Part shown: positions 43,455-53,608 of the stretch, piece by piece | How the letters are laid out: each line of letters starts with the position of its first letter | Position numbering within the stretch: position 1 is the first letter of the stretch | DNA from: Acidibrevibacterium fodinaquatile | GTDB taxonomy: Bacteria; Pseudomonadota; Alphaproteobacteria; Acetobacterales; Acetobacteraceae | Length of the DNA stretch: 64,000 nucleotides | Direction: 5' to 3' | Assembly: GCF_003352165.1 (NCBI RefSeq) | Contig: NZ_CP029176.1 | Coordinates: forward strand, 2,356,001-2,420,000 | Notes under the pieces: generated by a model | Databases searched by the model: none | Told to the model about the DNA's origin: nothing | Seen by the model: only the letters and a program-made list of their open reading frames with translations | Program-made: the position numbers and the translations under genes

Positions 43455-44165
43455 TCAAGAGGCGGCGGCGCGATCGAGGAACCAGAGCGTCTCGCCGAGC
43501 GGGTGGAGATGCGCCGCCGGCACGTCCGCGCGGCCTTCGCGCACGGCACGACAGATCGCCGCCTTGCCCCGGCCGGCGACCAGAAAAGCCGCTGCGCGGC
43601 AGCTTTCAAGGGCGGGATAGGTCAGGGTAATGCGGATTTCGGGCCGGCCTTGCGCCACGGGGGCGACCCAAGCGCTGCGTTCGGCGAGCACCGCCTGGCC
43701 GGGGATGAGGGAGGCGGTATGGCCGTCTTCGCCGAGGCCGAGAAAAACGACGTCGAACAACGGCCGAGCGGGGTCGAGCGTCTCGGCGCCGTAGCTCCGC
43801 TTGAGCAGCGCCTCATAGCGCGCGGCGGCGTCCGCCGGCGTGCCATCGGTTGGAATCGGGTGGATGTTCGCCGCCGGGATCGCGATGTGATCGAGAAGGG
43901 CGTGCCGCGTCATCCCGTAATTGCTTTCGGGATGATCCGCTGGCACGAAGCGCTCATCGCCCCAGAAGAGTTCGACACGCGCCCAGGGAATCGTGTCGCG
44001 ATACGGCGGCGCCGCGAGTTTTTCGAACAGATCGCGCGGGGTCGAGCCGCCGCTCAAGGCAATGCGCATCGGCCCCACGCCTTGCGCGATGCGCGCGGCG
44101 AGCCAGTCCGCAACCGCCGTCGCCAGCGCCGCGCGATCGGCGGCGATGTGGAGGGAATCATGCAT
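43455..44165 (-). CDS. pgl: 6-phosphogluconolactonase
   Basis: 236 residues. Pgl hydrolyses 6-phosphogluconolactone to 6-phosphogluconate. RIALSGGSTPRDLFEKLA, VELFWGDERFVP and DVVFLGLGEDGHTASLIPG are the three family motifs. It is next to gnd and the tal-pgi fusion. zwf, the preceding enzyme, is not in the window. Its start lies just after repeat copy R5. Confidence 0.94.
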   Translation of the reverse strand: MHDSLHIAADRAALATAVADWLAARIAQGVGPMRIALSGGSTPRDLFEKLAAPPYRDTIPWARVELFWGDERFVPADHPESNYGMTRHALLDHIAIPAANIHPIPTDGTPADAAARYEALLKRSYGAETLDPARPLFDVVFLGLGEDGHTASLIPGQAVLAERSAWVAPVAQGRPEIRITLTYPALESCRAAAFLVAGRGKAAICRAVREGRADVPAAHLHPLGETLWFLDRAAAS

Positions 44166-44192
44166 CTAAAAGTAGATCAAAAGGAAGAAAAT

Positions 44193-44299
44193 CTTCTTTT
44201 TCTGAAGAAAAAGAAGCAAAAAGACTTTCTTCCCGTTTCCCCTGCACACCTAATCTCCAACAGACAAACGTTTTTTGGTTCTTTTTTTCAAAAAAGAAC
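44193..44299. repeat. Repeat copy R5 (units B and A, without hairpin C)
   Basis: Unit B: CTTCTTTTTC/GAAAAAGAAG around TGAA (44193-44216), nested in GGAAGAAA/TTTCTTCC (44183-44233). Unit A: GTTTTTTG, then GTTCTTTTTTT and AAAAAAGAAC (44278-44299). The order matches R1 but the GC hairpin is replaced by unrelated sequence. It lies between gnd and pgl, both on the minus strand. Confidence 0.86.
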
Positions 44300-44332
44300 A
44301 AGGAGTCTACCCTCCTTAACCTTCCGATCCGG

Positions 44333-45313
44333 TCACTTCGTGGGTTGCTCGACATGGCCGCCGAAACCATAGCGCATGGCGGACAGCAGCTTGTCGGCGA
44401 AGCTTTCCTCTTCGCGCGAGCGAAACCGGGCATAGAGTGCCGCAGAGAGCACGTTGGCCGGCACCGCCTCGTCGATCGCCGCTTCGATCGTCCAGCGGCC
44501 CTCGCCGGAATCGGCGACGTGGCCGGAAAAATGCGATAGATCGGGATTTTCCGCGAGCGCCGCGGCGGTGAGATCGAGCAGCCAGGAGGAAATCACGCTG
44601 CCCCGGCGCCAGACCTCGGCGATATCGGGGAGATTGAGGGTGAAACGCTCGGATTCCGGCAGCGCTTCCGAGACGCGATGGCGGAGAATGTCGAACCCTT
44701 CCGCATAGGCCTGCATCAGGCCGTATTCGATGCCGTTATGGACCATTTTGACGAAATGCCCGGCGCCGGCCGGGCCGGCGTGGAGGTAGCCCTGCTCGGC
44801 GCGGTGGTCGAATTTCTCCCGCCCCGGGGTCCGCGGCGCATCACCGGCGCCAGGCGCAAGCGCGCGAAAAATCGGGTCGAGGTGATCGACGGTCGGCTTA
44901 TCGCCGCCGATCATCATGCAAAACCCGCGCTCGAGCCCCCAAACGCCACCCGACGTGCCGACATCGACGTAATGCAGGCCGCGCTTTCGCAATTCGCTGG
45001 CGCGGCGGATATCGTCCTTGAAGTAGGTATTGCCGCCATCGATGACGATGTCATCTTTTGTGAAGATTTCAGCAATTTTGGCGATGGTGTCCTCGGTGAT
45101 ATGGCCTGCGGGCAGCATCACCCAGGCGATACGCGGCGGCGCCAGCTTCTCGGCGAGTGCCGCGAGCGAGGGGGCACCCTCGGCGCCCTCCTTTTCGAGG
45201 GTGGCGATCGCATCGGCCGAGAGGTCGAAGACGACGGTTTGGTGGCCCGCGCGCATCAACCGCCGGGCGATGTTCGCGCCCATCCGGCCGAGTCCGATGA
45301 TGCCGAGTTTCAT
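44333..45313 (-). CDS. gnd: 6-phosphogluconate dehydrogenase, decarboxylating (short type)
   Basis: 326 residues, the short, often NAD-preferring group. Nucleotide site [17 protein letters not shown]; catalytic region [56 protein letters not shown]. It oxidises 6-phosphogluconate to ribulose-5-phosphate and CO2, feeding RpiA and transaldolase encoded alongside. It begins 10 bp after tal-pgi on the same strand. Confidence 0.95.
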   Translation of the reverse strand: MKLGIIGLGRMGANIARRLMRAGHQTVVFDLSADAIATLEKEGAEGAPSLAALAEKLAPPRIAWVMLPAGHITEDTIAKIAEIFTKDDIVIDGGNTYFKDDIRRASELRKRGLHYVDVGTSGGVWGLERGFCMMIGGDKPTVDHLDPIFRALAPGAGDAPRTPGREKFDHRAEQGYLHAGPAGAGHFVKMVHNGIEYGLMQAYAEGFDILRHRVSEALPESERFTLNLPDIAEVWRRGSVISSWLLDLTAAALAENPDLSHFSGHVADSGEGRWTIEAAIDEAVPANVLSAALYARFRSREEESFADKLLSAMRYGFGGHVEQPTK

Positions 45314-45323
45314 GGTATTTTCC

Positions 45324-48152
45324 TCATGATGTCAGGGCGAGAGCACGCGCGAGAGCAGCCTCGAGGGCGGCGAGAGCGTGCGCGAGGTCGCCCCCGAGAT
45401 GAAGGCGAAGCACGCGCCGTTTGCGCTCGACGAGCACCTCGAGATCCCCCAAGGCCTGCGCCGCTTTGACGACGCCAAAGCTCGCGCGCTGGCCGGGGAC
45501 CGCGATGTCGTTCGCGTCCGATGCCGTGATCTGCAGGAAAATCCCGGAATTCGGCCCGCCTTTGTAAACCTGGCCGGTCGAGTGCAGAAAGCGCGGGCCG
45601 AAGCCGACGCAGGTCGCGATTTTTTTGGCGGCAAGAATATGCGTGCGGAGTTTTTCGAGCGCCGCCTCATGCGCCGGGTTGCGCGCGATATAGGCGAGGA
45701 GTGCCGCGTAATCCCCGGCTTTGGCGCGTGCAAAATGCGCGGCGAGCGCCTCGGCGAGGGTTTTCGCGCCTGAGAGTGCGCGCGCATTCAGGGGATCGGC
45801 GTAAACCGTGATCTCGCCGTCACGAAGCAGCGGTTCGCTTTCGGGAAGGGCGCCGGTCTTCTCGAACGCCTCGGTGAGCGCCTTGGTCTTGACCTTGCTC
45901 GCCTCGACATCGGGCTGATCGAACGGGTTGATGCCGAGGACATTGCCGGCAACCGCGGTCGCAATCTCCCAGCGAAAGAATTCCTGGCCGATATGATGGG
46001 GCGAGGGCACGCGAAGGCGCGCGACCGGGCGGCCCGCTTTCTCCAGGGCCGCGACCAGCGCCTCCTGTGCTGCGTCGGCGTGGTCTTCCAGTTCGAGATA
46101 GGCGAACACGCGATCCTCGCTATACGCCTCGGGCGCGACCGGCGGCTCGCCCGCGATCGGGATCAGCCCGAGGCCCTGTTTGCCGGTCGATTCGGCGAGC
46201 AATTGTTCGAGCCAGGCACCGATCGCCTTGATCCCGGGGGACGCCATGATCGTCACCTTGTCGCGCCCGGCGCGGGCGTTGATGCCGAGAAAGACACCGA
46301 GTGCGACGCCAGGATTTTCGCTCGGCGGCACGCTCGCGCCGCAGGCATGGTACATTTGCTTGGCAAGGGCAAGGAGCTGCGCGACATCGAGCCCGAGCGC
46401 GGCCGCCGGCACCAGGCCGAAATGCGACAGCACCGAATAGCGCCCACCGATCGTCTTCTCGCCCGGAAAAATCGCGCGGTAGCCATCCGTCTTGGCGATT
46501 TTCTCGAGCGCCGAGCCGGGGTCGGTGATCGCGACGAACTGCGTGGCGTTGTTTGCGCGGGCGAAGAAATAGCGCCGCATCAGCTCGGGCTCCAACGTCG
46601 AGCCGGATTTGCTGGCGACGATGAAAAGCGTGGTTTTGAGCGTGATCGCGGCCTCGAGGGCGGCGATCTGCGCCGGGTCGGTGGAATCGAGCATGTGAAA
46701 GCGTGGCCCCTTGACGGCCGGGGCCAGCGTCGTCGCCAGCACTTCGGCGCCGAGGCTGGAGCCGCCCATGCCGAGGAGCACGATGTCGGTAAAACCCTCC
46801 TTGGCGATCTCGGCGCCGAACGCGGTGAGCGCCGGCAGCGCCGCCTCGCCGGCGGCAATGGCGTCAAGCCAGCCGAGCCAGTGATCCTCGTCGCCGCCCG
46901 TCCAGAGCGCCGAATCGCGCCGCCAGAGGAGACGGATCAAGCCTTCTTCGCGCCAGCGCTCCATCTCGGCGGCGAAGGTTTCGCCGTCCGGCCCCGGCGC
47001 GATCACCTGGCGCGGCGCTTTGCCGTCCAGCACCTCGGCGCGGCGGCGCGCAACGGCGGCAAAGAGCTTGTCGGCATCGTCGGCGAAGCGGCGAACGCCA
47101 TCGACGACCAGCGCCTCGGTGATCGCATCGAGCGAGATATGCAGGCGCGCGAGCGACGAGAGAACCGCTTCGGCGTCGGCCAAGCCCTGCGTCAATGTCA
47201 CCTTGGCGTGGCCGTGGTCGCGCATCGCGTCCATCGTCGCCGGTGGCATGGTGTTGACCGTCTCCGGCCCGATCAGTTCGTCGACATAGAGCGTATCGGG
47301 CAAGGATTTGCTTTTGGTGCCGGTCGAGGCCCAGAGCAAGCGTTGCGGCCGCGCGCCCTTGGCCGCGAGTTTTCGCCAACGCGGAGTCTCGATCAGCGCC
47401 TGATAGCGCTGATAGGCGCGTTTGGCGTTGGCGATCGCGACCTTGCCGTCAAGGGCGCGCAGCGCCTCGGCTTCCGTGGCGGAGGCGGTCTTTAGCCGCT
47501 CGGCGACCTCGCGTTCGACCGCGGCGTCGATCCGGCTGACGAAGAAGCTGGCGACGGAAGCGATGCCGGCGATGTCGCGCTTGGCGGCACTGGCGGCCTC
47601 CAACCCGGCGAGATAGGCCTCCGCCACCGCTTCATAGGCGGCAACCGAGAACAGCAGGGTGACATTGACGTTGATCCCGTCGCCGATCAGGGTCCGGATC
47701 GCCGGCACGCCGGGCTCGGTGCCGGGCACCTTGATCATCAGATTGGGGCGCTCGACGGCGCGCCAGAGCCGCCGCGCCTCGGCGATCGTGCCCTCGGTGT
47801 CCATCGCGAGATAAGGAGAGACCTCGAGGCTGACATAGCCGTCGACCCCCTTGGTCCGCTCATAGACCGGGCGCAACTGGTCGGCCGCCATACGGATATC
47901 GGCGATGGCGAGATGCTCGAACAGGGCGTCGACGTCGCGATCGGCGGCGCGCACGCAAGCGGCGAGATCGGCGTCGTAATCCGTCGAATGGGCGATCGCT
48001 TTTTCAAAGATCGAGGGGTTGGAGGTAACGCCACGGATACCGTCTTCGGCGATCAGGCGTTGCAAGTCTCCCTTCTCCAATAACGGGCGGCTCACGAAAT
48101 CGAGCCAAACCGATTGGCCGAGGGTGGGAAGCTGGGCCAGGGGATTGGTCAT
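45324..48152 (-). CDS. tal-pgi: Bifunctional transaldolase/glucose-6-phosphate isomerase fusion
   Basis: 942 residues. Residues about 1-370 are transaldolase ([32 protein letters not shown], the Schiff-base Lys in [22 protein letters not shown]). Residues about 400-940 are glucose-6-phosphate isomerase ([40 protein letters not shown]). Tal links the pentose-phosphate and glycolytic pools; Pgi interconverts glucose- and fructose-6-phosphate. Fusing them channels fructose-6-phosphate. Such fusions occur in acetic acid bacteria and relatives. ATG 48152 is used; ATG 48167 is possible. Full-length in both halves. Confidence 0.93.
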   Translation of the reverse strand: MTNPLAQLPTLGQSVWLDFVSRPLLEKGDLQRLIAEDGIRGVTSNPSIFEKAIAHSTDYDADLAACVRAADRDVDALFEHLAIADIRMAADQLRPVYERTKGVDGYVSLEVSPYLAMDTEGTIAEARRLWRAVERPNLMIKVPGTEPGVPAIRTLIGDGINVNVTLLFSVAAYEAVAEAYLAGLEAASAAKRDIAGIASVASFFVSRIDAAVEREVAERLKTASATEAEALRALDGKVAIANAKRAYQRYQALIETPRWRKLAAKGARPQRLLWASTGTKSKSLPDTLYVDELIGPETVNTMPPATMDAMRDHGHAKVTLTQGLADAEAVLSSLARLHISLDAITEALVVDGVRRFADDADKLFAAVARRRAEVLDGKAPRQVIAPGPDGETFAAEMERWREEGLIRLLWRRDSALWTGGDEDHWLGWLDAIAAGEAALPALTAFGAEIAKEGFTDIVLLGMGGSSLGAEVLATTLAPAVKGPRFHMLDSTDPAQIAALEAAITLKTTLFIVASKSGSTLEPELMRRYFFARANNATQFVAITDPGSALEKIAKTDGYRAIFPGEKTIGGRYSVLSHFGLVPAAALGLDVAQLLALAKQMYHACGASVPPSENPGVALGVFLGINARAGRDKVTIMASPGIKAIGAWLEQLLAESTGKQGLGLIPIAGEPPVAPEAYSEDRVFAYLELEDHADAAQEALVAALEKAGRPVARLRVPSPHHIGQEFFRWEIATAVAGNVLGINPFDQPDVEASKVKTKALTEAFEKTGALPESEPLLRDGEITVYADPLNARALSGAKTLAEALAAHFARAKAGDYAALLAYIARNPAHEAALEKLRTHILAAKKIATCVGFGPRFLHSTGQVYKGGPNSGIFLQITASDANDIAVPGQRASFGVVKAAQALGDLEVLVERKRRVLRLHLGGDLAHALAALEAALARALALTS

Positions 48153-48326
48153 GTTCGATACTTTCATAAAACGCCACGCCGGAAGCGAGAGATTATCCCT
48201 GGAGATTACCCGTTGAGCCGCTACGCTCAAGAGCGGTGGCCCCTCCGCCTCTTGCCTCGTTTGGAACATGGGGGCAGATGAGGCGTCGGAACGGCGGCCG
48301 CGGGCCGCGGGCGGGGATGAGCGGGT

Positions 48327-49013
48327 ATGGATCACGAGTGCTTGAAGCAGCAGGCGGCGGCGGCGGCGGTCGCGGAAATCGTCGATGGCATGGTGCTCGG
48401 GCTCGGCACCGGCTCGACCGCGGCCTTCATGATCACCCTGCTCGGCGAGCGGATCAAAAGGGAGGGGCTCCGCGTCCGCGGCATCCCGACCTCTGAGCGC
48501 ACCGCGCAGGCGGCGCAAGCGGCCGGCATTCCGCTCACTGACTTCGCGCAAGACGCGGTGATCGATCTCGCGATCGACGGCGCCGATCAGATCACCAGCG
48601 GCCGCCTCGACCTGATCAAGGGGCTCGGCGGCGCGCTTTTGCGCGAAAAAATCGTCGCCGACGCGGCGCGCCGGCTGGTGATCATGGCGGATGCGAGCAA
48701 GCTGGTCACGACGCTCTCGGGTATCGTTCCGGTCGAGGTGGTTGCCTTCGGCTGGGAGGCGACGTCGCGCAAGATCGCGGCCCTCGGCGGCCAGCCGCGC
48801 CTCCGCCTAACCGCCGATGGCGCGCCCTATCGCAGCGATGGCGGCAATGTCATCCTCGATTGCGACTTCGGCGCGGTTTCCGAGCCGGCGCCGCTCGATG
48901 AGGCGCTCCGCCGCCTCGTCGGCGTCGTCGAGACCGGGTTCTTCCTCGGCCGCGCCGATCTCGTCCTGCTCGCCGAGGAAACCGGGGTCAGGCGTCTTGC
49001 GCGCGGTGAGTAA
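48327..49013 (+). CDS. rpiA: Ribose-5-phosphate isomerase A
   Basis: 228 residues. LGLGTGSTAAF, IDGADQI and KGLGGALLREKIV are the RpiA motifs, with the catalytic Asp/Lys in them. It interconverts ribulose- and ribose-5-phosphate. It is divergent from tal-pgi and 72 bp upstream of gntK on the same strand. Its stop codon TAA opens repeat copy R6. Confidence 0.95.
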   Translation: MDHECLKQQAAAAAVAEIVDGMVLGLGTGSTAAFMITLLGERIKREGLRVRGIPTSERTAQAAQAAGIPLTDFAQDAVIDLAIDGADQITSGRLDLIKGLGGALLREKIVADAARRLVIMADASKLVTTLSGIVPVEVVAFGWEATSRKIAALGGQPRLRLTADGAPYRSDGGNVILDCDFGAVSEPAPLDEALRRLVGVVETGFFLGRADLVLLAEETGVRRLARGE

Positions 49014-49026
49014 GAAAGTCTTTTTG

Positions 49027-49050
49027 CTTCTTTTTCTTCAGAAAAAGAAG
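49027..49050. repeat. Repeat copy R6 (unit B only)
   Basis: CTTCTTTTTC (49027-49036), loop TTCA, GAAAAAGAAG (49041-49050), preceded by GTCTTTTTG and flanked by GAAAG/CTTTC. It occupies the rpiA-gntK gap and directly follows the rpiA stop. Confidence 0.86.
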
Positions 49051-49085
49051 TTTTCTTTCCCCTTTTTGATGGATTCCTGGACTCC

Positions 49086-49607
49086 ATGCGTCCCGTCGTC
49101 GTTCTGATCATGGGGGTTTCCGGTGTCGGCAAGACGACGCTCGGGGAAGGGCTTGCGACCGTTCTCGGCTGGCCGTACCAGGAAGGGGATGCGCTGCATT
49201 CGCCGGAGAATGTCGCGAAAATGGCGGCCGGGATCGCGCTTTCGGACGCAGATCGGGCGCCGTGGCTGGATCGCATCGCCGCCTGGATCGCGGCGCGACG
49301 GGCGCAGGGCGGCGGCGGGATTGTCACCTGTTCGGCGCTCAAGCGCGCCTATCGCGACCGTTTGCTGGGGCCCGTGGGCGAGCGCGGCACGGATGTCGCG
49401 CTGATTTACCCGCAAGCCAGCGAGGCGGTGGTCGCGGCGCGGCTGGCGGCGCGGCGCGGCCATTTCATGCCGCCGACGCTGCTCGCAAGCCAGTTCGCAA
49501 CCCTCGAGCCCCCTGACCCGGCAGAGGCGCCATTGGTGGTCGATGCCAGCCAACCGCCGGCGGCGATGCGCGCGGAGGCCTTGGCACTGCTCGCGGTCAG
49601 GGCATGA
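49086..49607 (+). CDS. gntK: Gluconokinase (GntK type)
   Basis: 173 residues. Walker A GVSGVGKTTLGEGL, YQEGDALHSPENVAKMAAG, and SALKRAYRDRLL, the standard GntK set. It phosphorylates gluconate to 6-phosphogluconate, feeding Gnd. Acetic-acid-type bacteria oxidise glucose to gluconate in the periplasm, so this gives an entry to the pathway that bypasses hexokinase and Zwf. ctaA overlaps its stop codon (ATGA). Confidence 0.94.
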   Translation: MRPVVVLIMGVSGVGKTTLGEGLATVLGWPYQEGDALHSPENVAKMAAGIALSDADRAPWLDRIAAWIAARRAQGGGGIVTCSALKRAYRDRLLGPVGERGTDVALIYPQASEAVVAARLAARRGHFMPPTLLASQFATLEPPDPAEAPLVVDASQPPAAMRAEALALLAVRA

Positions 49608-50653
49608 GCGCCGATTCGCCGGCGCGGCGCGCGGTTGGCCTCTGGCTGATCGTGATCGCGGCGATGATCGGGGTGATGGTGGTTTTGGGCGGGGCGACGC
49701 GGGTTTCCGGCTCCGGGCTCTCGATCATGGAATGGGCGCCTCTCTCGGGCGCCCTGCCGCCGCTCTCGGGCGCCGAATGGCGGCGATTGTTCGCGCTCTA
49801 TCAGCAGATCCCACAATATCATCTGCTGCATGAAGGGATGGATCTCGCCGGATTTCAGCATATTTTCTGGCTGGAATGGGTCCACCGGCTGTGGGGGCGG
49901 CTGCTCGGCGTTGCGTTTTTTCTCCCCTTGGTGGTGTTTTGGTGGCGGGGGTGGCTCCCGCGGCGGCTGATTTGGCGGCTGGTCGGGATTTTCGTCCTCG
50001 GCGGGATGCAGGGCGCGGTCGGCTGGTTCATGGTTGCCTCGGGATTTTTCCCCGACAGTACGGCGGTGGCGCCGGCGCGCCTCGTAATCCATCTCGGCCT
50101 CGCCTTGGTGCTCTATGCCGCCGTCTTGTGGACGGCGTTTTCCGAACTGATCCCCGCCCCACCAGGGCAGCCGGCGGCGCTGGTGCGGGCCGGGGCGCGT
50201 CTGACGCTCGCTCTCGTCGCGCTCACCATCCTCGCCGGCGGGTTCGTCGCCGGACTCCATGCCGGGCTCGAGTACAACACATTTCCGCTCATGGAGGGGC
50301 GTTGGGTGCCGGCGGGCTATGCGACGCTGACCCCGTTTTGGTACAATCTCATCGCGAATATCGCCGCTGTGCAGTTCGATCACCGGCTGCTCGCGACCAC
50401 CGCCCTGCTCGCCGCGCTGCTGACGCTCGTCGCCGGGGGCTGGCAGCGGGCGCGGCTCTCGCCCCTGCTGCGGCGTGCCTTGGCGGCGCTGGCGGCGATC
50501 ATTCTCTTGCAATTTGCGTTGGGTGTGACCACGCTTCTGCTCGTCGTCCCGGCGCCGCTCGCCGTGCTGCACCAGGCCGGCGCCGTGGCGTTGCTCACGG
50601 CAGCGATTTTCGCCGTTTATGTTTCGTCTGCCGCCCGGAAGGATCCGCCATGA
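49604..50653 (+). CDS. ctaA: Haem A synthase (COX15/CtaA)
   Basis: 349 residues, eight membrane helices. Haem-ligand histidines are in QHIFWLEWVHRLWGR, VIHLGLALVLY, VQFDHRLLAT and VLHQAGAVALL. GGATRVSGSGLSIMEW is the COX15 N-terminal signature. It oxidises the C8 methyl of haem O for the aa3-type cytochrome oxidase. It overlaps gntK and tldD by ATGA at both ends. Confidence 0.94.
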   Translation: MSADSPARRAVGLWLIVIAAMIGVMVVLGGATRVSGSGLSIMEWAPLSGALPPLSGAEWRRLFALYQQIPQYHLLHEGMDLAGFQHIFWLEWVHRLWGRLLGVAFFLPLVVFWWRGWLPRRLIWRLVGIFVLGGMQGAVGWFMVASGFFPDSTAVAPARLVIHLGLALVLYAAVLWTAFSELIPAPPGQPAALVRAGARLTLALVALTILAGGFVAGLHAGLEYNTFPLMEGRWVPAGYATLTPFWYNLIANIAAVQFDHRLLATTALLAALLTLVAGGWQRARLSPLLRRALAALAAIILLQFALGVTTLLLVVPAPLAVLHQAGAVALLTAAIFAVYVSSAARKDPP

Positions 50654-52089
50654 CCCCGCTTGCCGCGACCGACCGCCTGTTTTTCGAGCGCGCCGAGGCA
50701 GCCCTCGCCCGCGAAACCGCCGAGCGCCTTACCGCCGAAGCCCTCGCCGGCGCCGATGATGGCGAATTATTCCTCGAATATCGCGAAAGCGAGCAGGTGA
50801 GCCTCGATGACGGGCATATCCGCACCGCCGGCTTCGATACCGCGCTCGGCTTCGGGCTCCGCGCCGTCGCGGGTGCGGCGACCGGCTATGCCCATGCCGG
50901 CGAGATCAGCGAGGCGGCGCTGCGCCGCGCCGCCGAGACCGTCCACGCGGTGGCCGCCGGCCGTGCCGGCCGCGCCGCCGCGCCGCCGGCGGGCAGCAAT
51001 GCGCGGCTCTATGACGAGGCCAATCCGCTGCTCCTGATGCCGTTCGAGGCGCGGGCGCGGCTCCTCGGCGCGATCGATGCTTACGCCCGCGGCAAGGATG
51101 GGCGGGTCAAGCAGGTGATGGCCTCGCTTTCGGGGGAGTGGCAGGCGGTGCAGATCATCCGCGCCGATGGCCGCCGCGTCGCCGATCTCCGGCCGCTGGT
51201 GCGGCTCAATGTCGCGGTTGTCGTGGAAAGCAACGGCCGGCGCGAGACCGGGAGCTTCGGCACTGGCGGGCGCTTCGATTACAGCCGCGTCACCGGCGAG
51301 GATACTTGGCGGGCGGCGGTGGACGAAGCGCTGCGCCAAGCGCTCATCAATCTCGAAAGCCGCCCGGCGCCGGCCGGCGAGATGCCCGTCGTGCTCGGCG
51401 CCGGCTGGCCGGGGATTTTGCTGCATGAGGCAATCGGCCATGGCTTGGAGGGCGATTTCAACCGCAAGAAAACCTCGGCCTTCGCGGGCCTGCTCGGCCA
51501 ACGCATCGCGGCTCCCGGCGTCACCGTGGTCGATGACGGAACGCTGCCCGATCGCCGCGGCAGCCTCACCGTCGATGATGAGGGCACGCCGAGCGGGCGG
51601 ACGGTGCTGATCGAGGACGGGATCCTCACCGGCTACCTGCAAGACCGCCAGAATGCACGCCTGATGGGCATGCGCCCGACCGGGAATGGCCGCCGCCAAT
51701 CCTATGCGCATGCGCCGATGCCGCGTATGACCAATACCATCATGCTCGGTGGCCAGAGCAGCGCCGAGGAGATGATCCGCTCGGTCAAGCGTGGCTTGTA
51801 TGCCGTTAATTTCGGCGGCGGGCAGGTGGATATCACCTCGGGCAAGTTCGTGTTCTCGGCCTCCGAGGCCTATCTGATCGAGGATGGCAAGGTGACGGCG
51901 CCGGTGAAAGGGGCGACGCTGATCGGCAACGGGCCGGATGCACTGACCAAGGTCGAGATGATCGGCGATGACATGGCGCTCGACCCCGGGATCGGCACCT
52001 GCGGCAAGAACGGCCAAGGGGTTCCGGTCGGTGTCGGCCAGCCGACGCTGAAGCTCGCGGCGCTGACCGTCGGCGGCACGGCTGCGTAA
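50650..52089 (+). CDS. tldD: Metalloprotease TldD
   Basis: 479 residues. The zinc site is HEAIGHGLEGD near residue 260; GELFLEYRESEQVSLDDGH and GYLQDRQNARLMGMRPTGNGRR are conserved. TldD works with TldE/PmbA on unfolded peptides (microcin maturation, CcdA turnover); tldE is not in the window. ATG 50650 overlaps the ctaA stop. It converges on xseA. Confidence 0.94.
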   Translation: MTPLAATDRLFFERAEAALARETAERLTAEALAGADDGELFLEYRESEQVSLDDGHIRTAGFDTALGFGLRAVAGAATGYAHAGEISEAALRRAAETVHAVAAGRAGRAAAPPAGSNARLYDEANPLLLMPFEARARLLGAIDAYARGKDGRVKQVMASLSGEWQAVQIIRADGRRVADLRPLVRLNVAVVVESNGRRETGSFGTGGRFDYSRVTGEDTWRAAVDEALRQALINLESRPAPAGEMPVVLGAGWPGILLHEAIGHGLEGDFNRKKTSAFAGLLGQRIAAPGVTVVDDGTLPDRRGSLTVDDEGTPSGRTVLIEDGILTGYLQDRQNARLMGMRPTGNGRRQSYAHAPMPRMTNTIMLGGQSSAEEMIRSVKRGLYAVNFGGGQVDITSGKFVFSASEAYLIEDGKVTAPVKGATLIGNGPDALTKVEMIGDDMALDPGIGTCGKNGQGVPVGVGQPTLKLAALTVGGTAA

Positions 52090-52134
52090 GAACTATCAAA
52101 AATAGGGTTTTTCGTCCTCGCCCCCGCCCCTCCC

Positions 52135-53541
52135 CTACCCGTCCCCGAGCGGTAGCTCGGTCTGCAGCGGGCGCGCGCGATGGGTGGTGGCGGCGATGGT
52201 GCCGTCGTGGAGTTCGAGGGTGATGGCTCGGCCCGGGCCGATGCTGGCGGCGCTGGTCAACACCCGGCCTTTCTCGCCGCGCACCAGGGCGTAGCCACGG
52301 GCCAGCACGGCGCGGTGGGAAACCGATTCGAGGCGGGCGGCAAGGCCCGCGAGATGGGTGCGGCGTTCGCGCAGGCGGGCGGCAAGGAGCGAGGGGGTCA
52401 GGCGGGCGAGGATTCGCATCGCGCGGCCGCGGCGCTCGGCGGCAAGGTGGCGAAGCGCCGCAGCGAGCCCGGTTGCGAGCCGCTCGAACCGGTTCCGACG
52501 CTGGGTGAGATAGGCGGGGAGCGCGCGGGCGAGCCGCCCGGCGCGGTCATCGAGGCGCTGCGACGCGGTGCCGAGGAGGGAAGGCAGATCGGGCAGTTTC
52601 GCCGCCGCGCGGGCGAGACGAAGCCGCGCCGCCTGTAGCCGCCCGGTCAGCGCGCCGGAAAGCCGCGCCGCCTTGTTGGCGAGGTCGGCAAGCAGATCGT
52701 CCCGCGCCGGCACCGCGAGCTCGGCGGCGGCGGTCGGGGTCGGGGCGCGGCGATCCGCGGCGAAATCGATCAGCGTGGTGTCCGTCTCGTGCCCCACGGC
52801 GGCGATCAGCGGGATCGGCGAGGCGGCTGCCGCCCGCACCACCGCCTCGTCATTGAACGCCATCAGGTCTTCGAGGCTGCCGCCGCCACGCGCGACGATC
52901 AGCACGTCAGGCCGCGGGATCGGCCCGTCCGGCGGCAGGGCGCCGAAGCCTTCGATCGCGGCGGCGATGCGAAGGGCCGCGCCCTCGCCCTGCACCGGGA
53001 CCGGCCAAAGCAGGATCGGGCGCGGAAAGCGGCGCGCAAGCGTGGTGCGGATGTCCTGGAGCACCGCCCCCTGCTCGGAGGTGACGACGCCGATGACGCG
53101 CGGAAGCAGCGGCAGCGCCCGCTTGCGCGCCGCCGAGAACAGGCCCTTGGCATCGAGCCGCAGCCGCAGCGCCTCGATCCGCGCAAGCAGCGCGCCGACC
53201 CCGGCATAATCGAGCCGCTCGACGATGAGCTGATAGGAGGAGCGGTCAGCGTAGGCCGAGATGCGCCCGGTCGCGATCACCTCAACCCCGTTTTCCGGCT
53301 TGAGGTCGAGTTTCTGGGCGGTGAATTTCCAGATCACCCCGGCGAGCTTGGCGCCCTCGTCCTTCAACGCAAAATAGACGTGGCCGGAGGGGTAGCGCTT
53401 GCACTCGGTAATCTCGCCGCGCACCCTCACACGGCCGAAATTGCCCTCGAGCGTCCGTTTCACGGCGCCAGAGATTTCCGAAACCGTATATTCCGGGATG
53501 TTGGAGACCGGGCTAAGGAGGGGGGGTGTTTCATCGCTCAT
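52135..53541 (-). CDS. xseA: Exodeoxyribonuclease VII large subunit
   Basis: 468 residues. The N-terminal OB fold (VRVRGEITECKRYPSGHVYF) precedes the catalytic core: RVIGVVTSEQGAVLQDI, LIVARGGGSLEDLMAFNDE, AVGHETDTTLIDFAADRRAPTPTAA. A long coiled coil and a C-terminal RGYALVR segment follow. It degrades single-stranded DNA with XseB, which is not in the window. It is divergent from purD. Confidence 0.95.
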   Translation of the reverse strand: MSDETPPLLSPVSNIPEYTVSEISGAVKRTLEGNFGRVRVRGEITECKRYPSGHVYFALKDEGAKLAGVIWKFTAQKLDLKPENGVEVIATGRISAYADRSSYQLIVERLDYAGVGALLARIEALRLRLDAKGLFSAARKRALPLLPRVIGVVTSEQGAVLQDIRTTLARRFPRPILLWPVPVQGEGAALRIAAAIEGFGALPPDGPIPRPDVLIVARGGGSLEDLMAFNDEAVVRAAAASPIPLIAAVGHETDTTLIDFAADRRAPTPTAAAELAVPARDDLLADLANKAARLSGALTGRLQAARLRLARAAAKLPDLPSLLGTASQRLDDRAGRLARALPAYLTQRRNRFERLATGLAAALRHLAAERRGRAMRILARLTPSLLAARLRERRTHLAGLAARLESVSHRAVLARGYALVRGEKGRVLTSAASIGPGRAITLELHDGTIAATTHRARPLQTELPLGDG

Positions 53542-53608
53542 AGCGGCGAGAGTAAGGATTTCGCGCCGAAGGTGAAGCCTCGGCCGGATTTGGGGTGAAG
53601 GGGATAGA

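Noticed and set aside
52090-52134. Possible terminator between convergent tldD and xseA
   Set aside because: Only a weak AT hairpin is visible; none of the repeat families is present.
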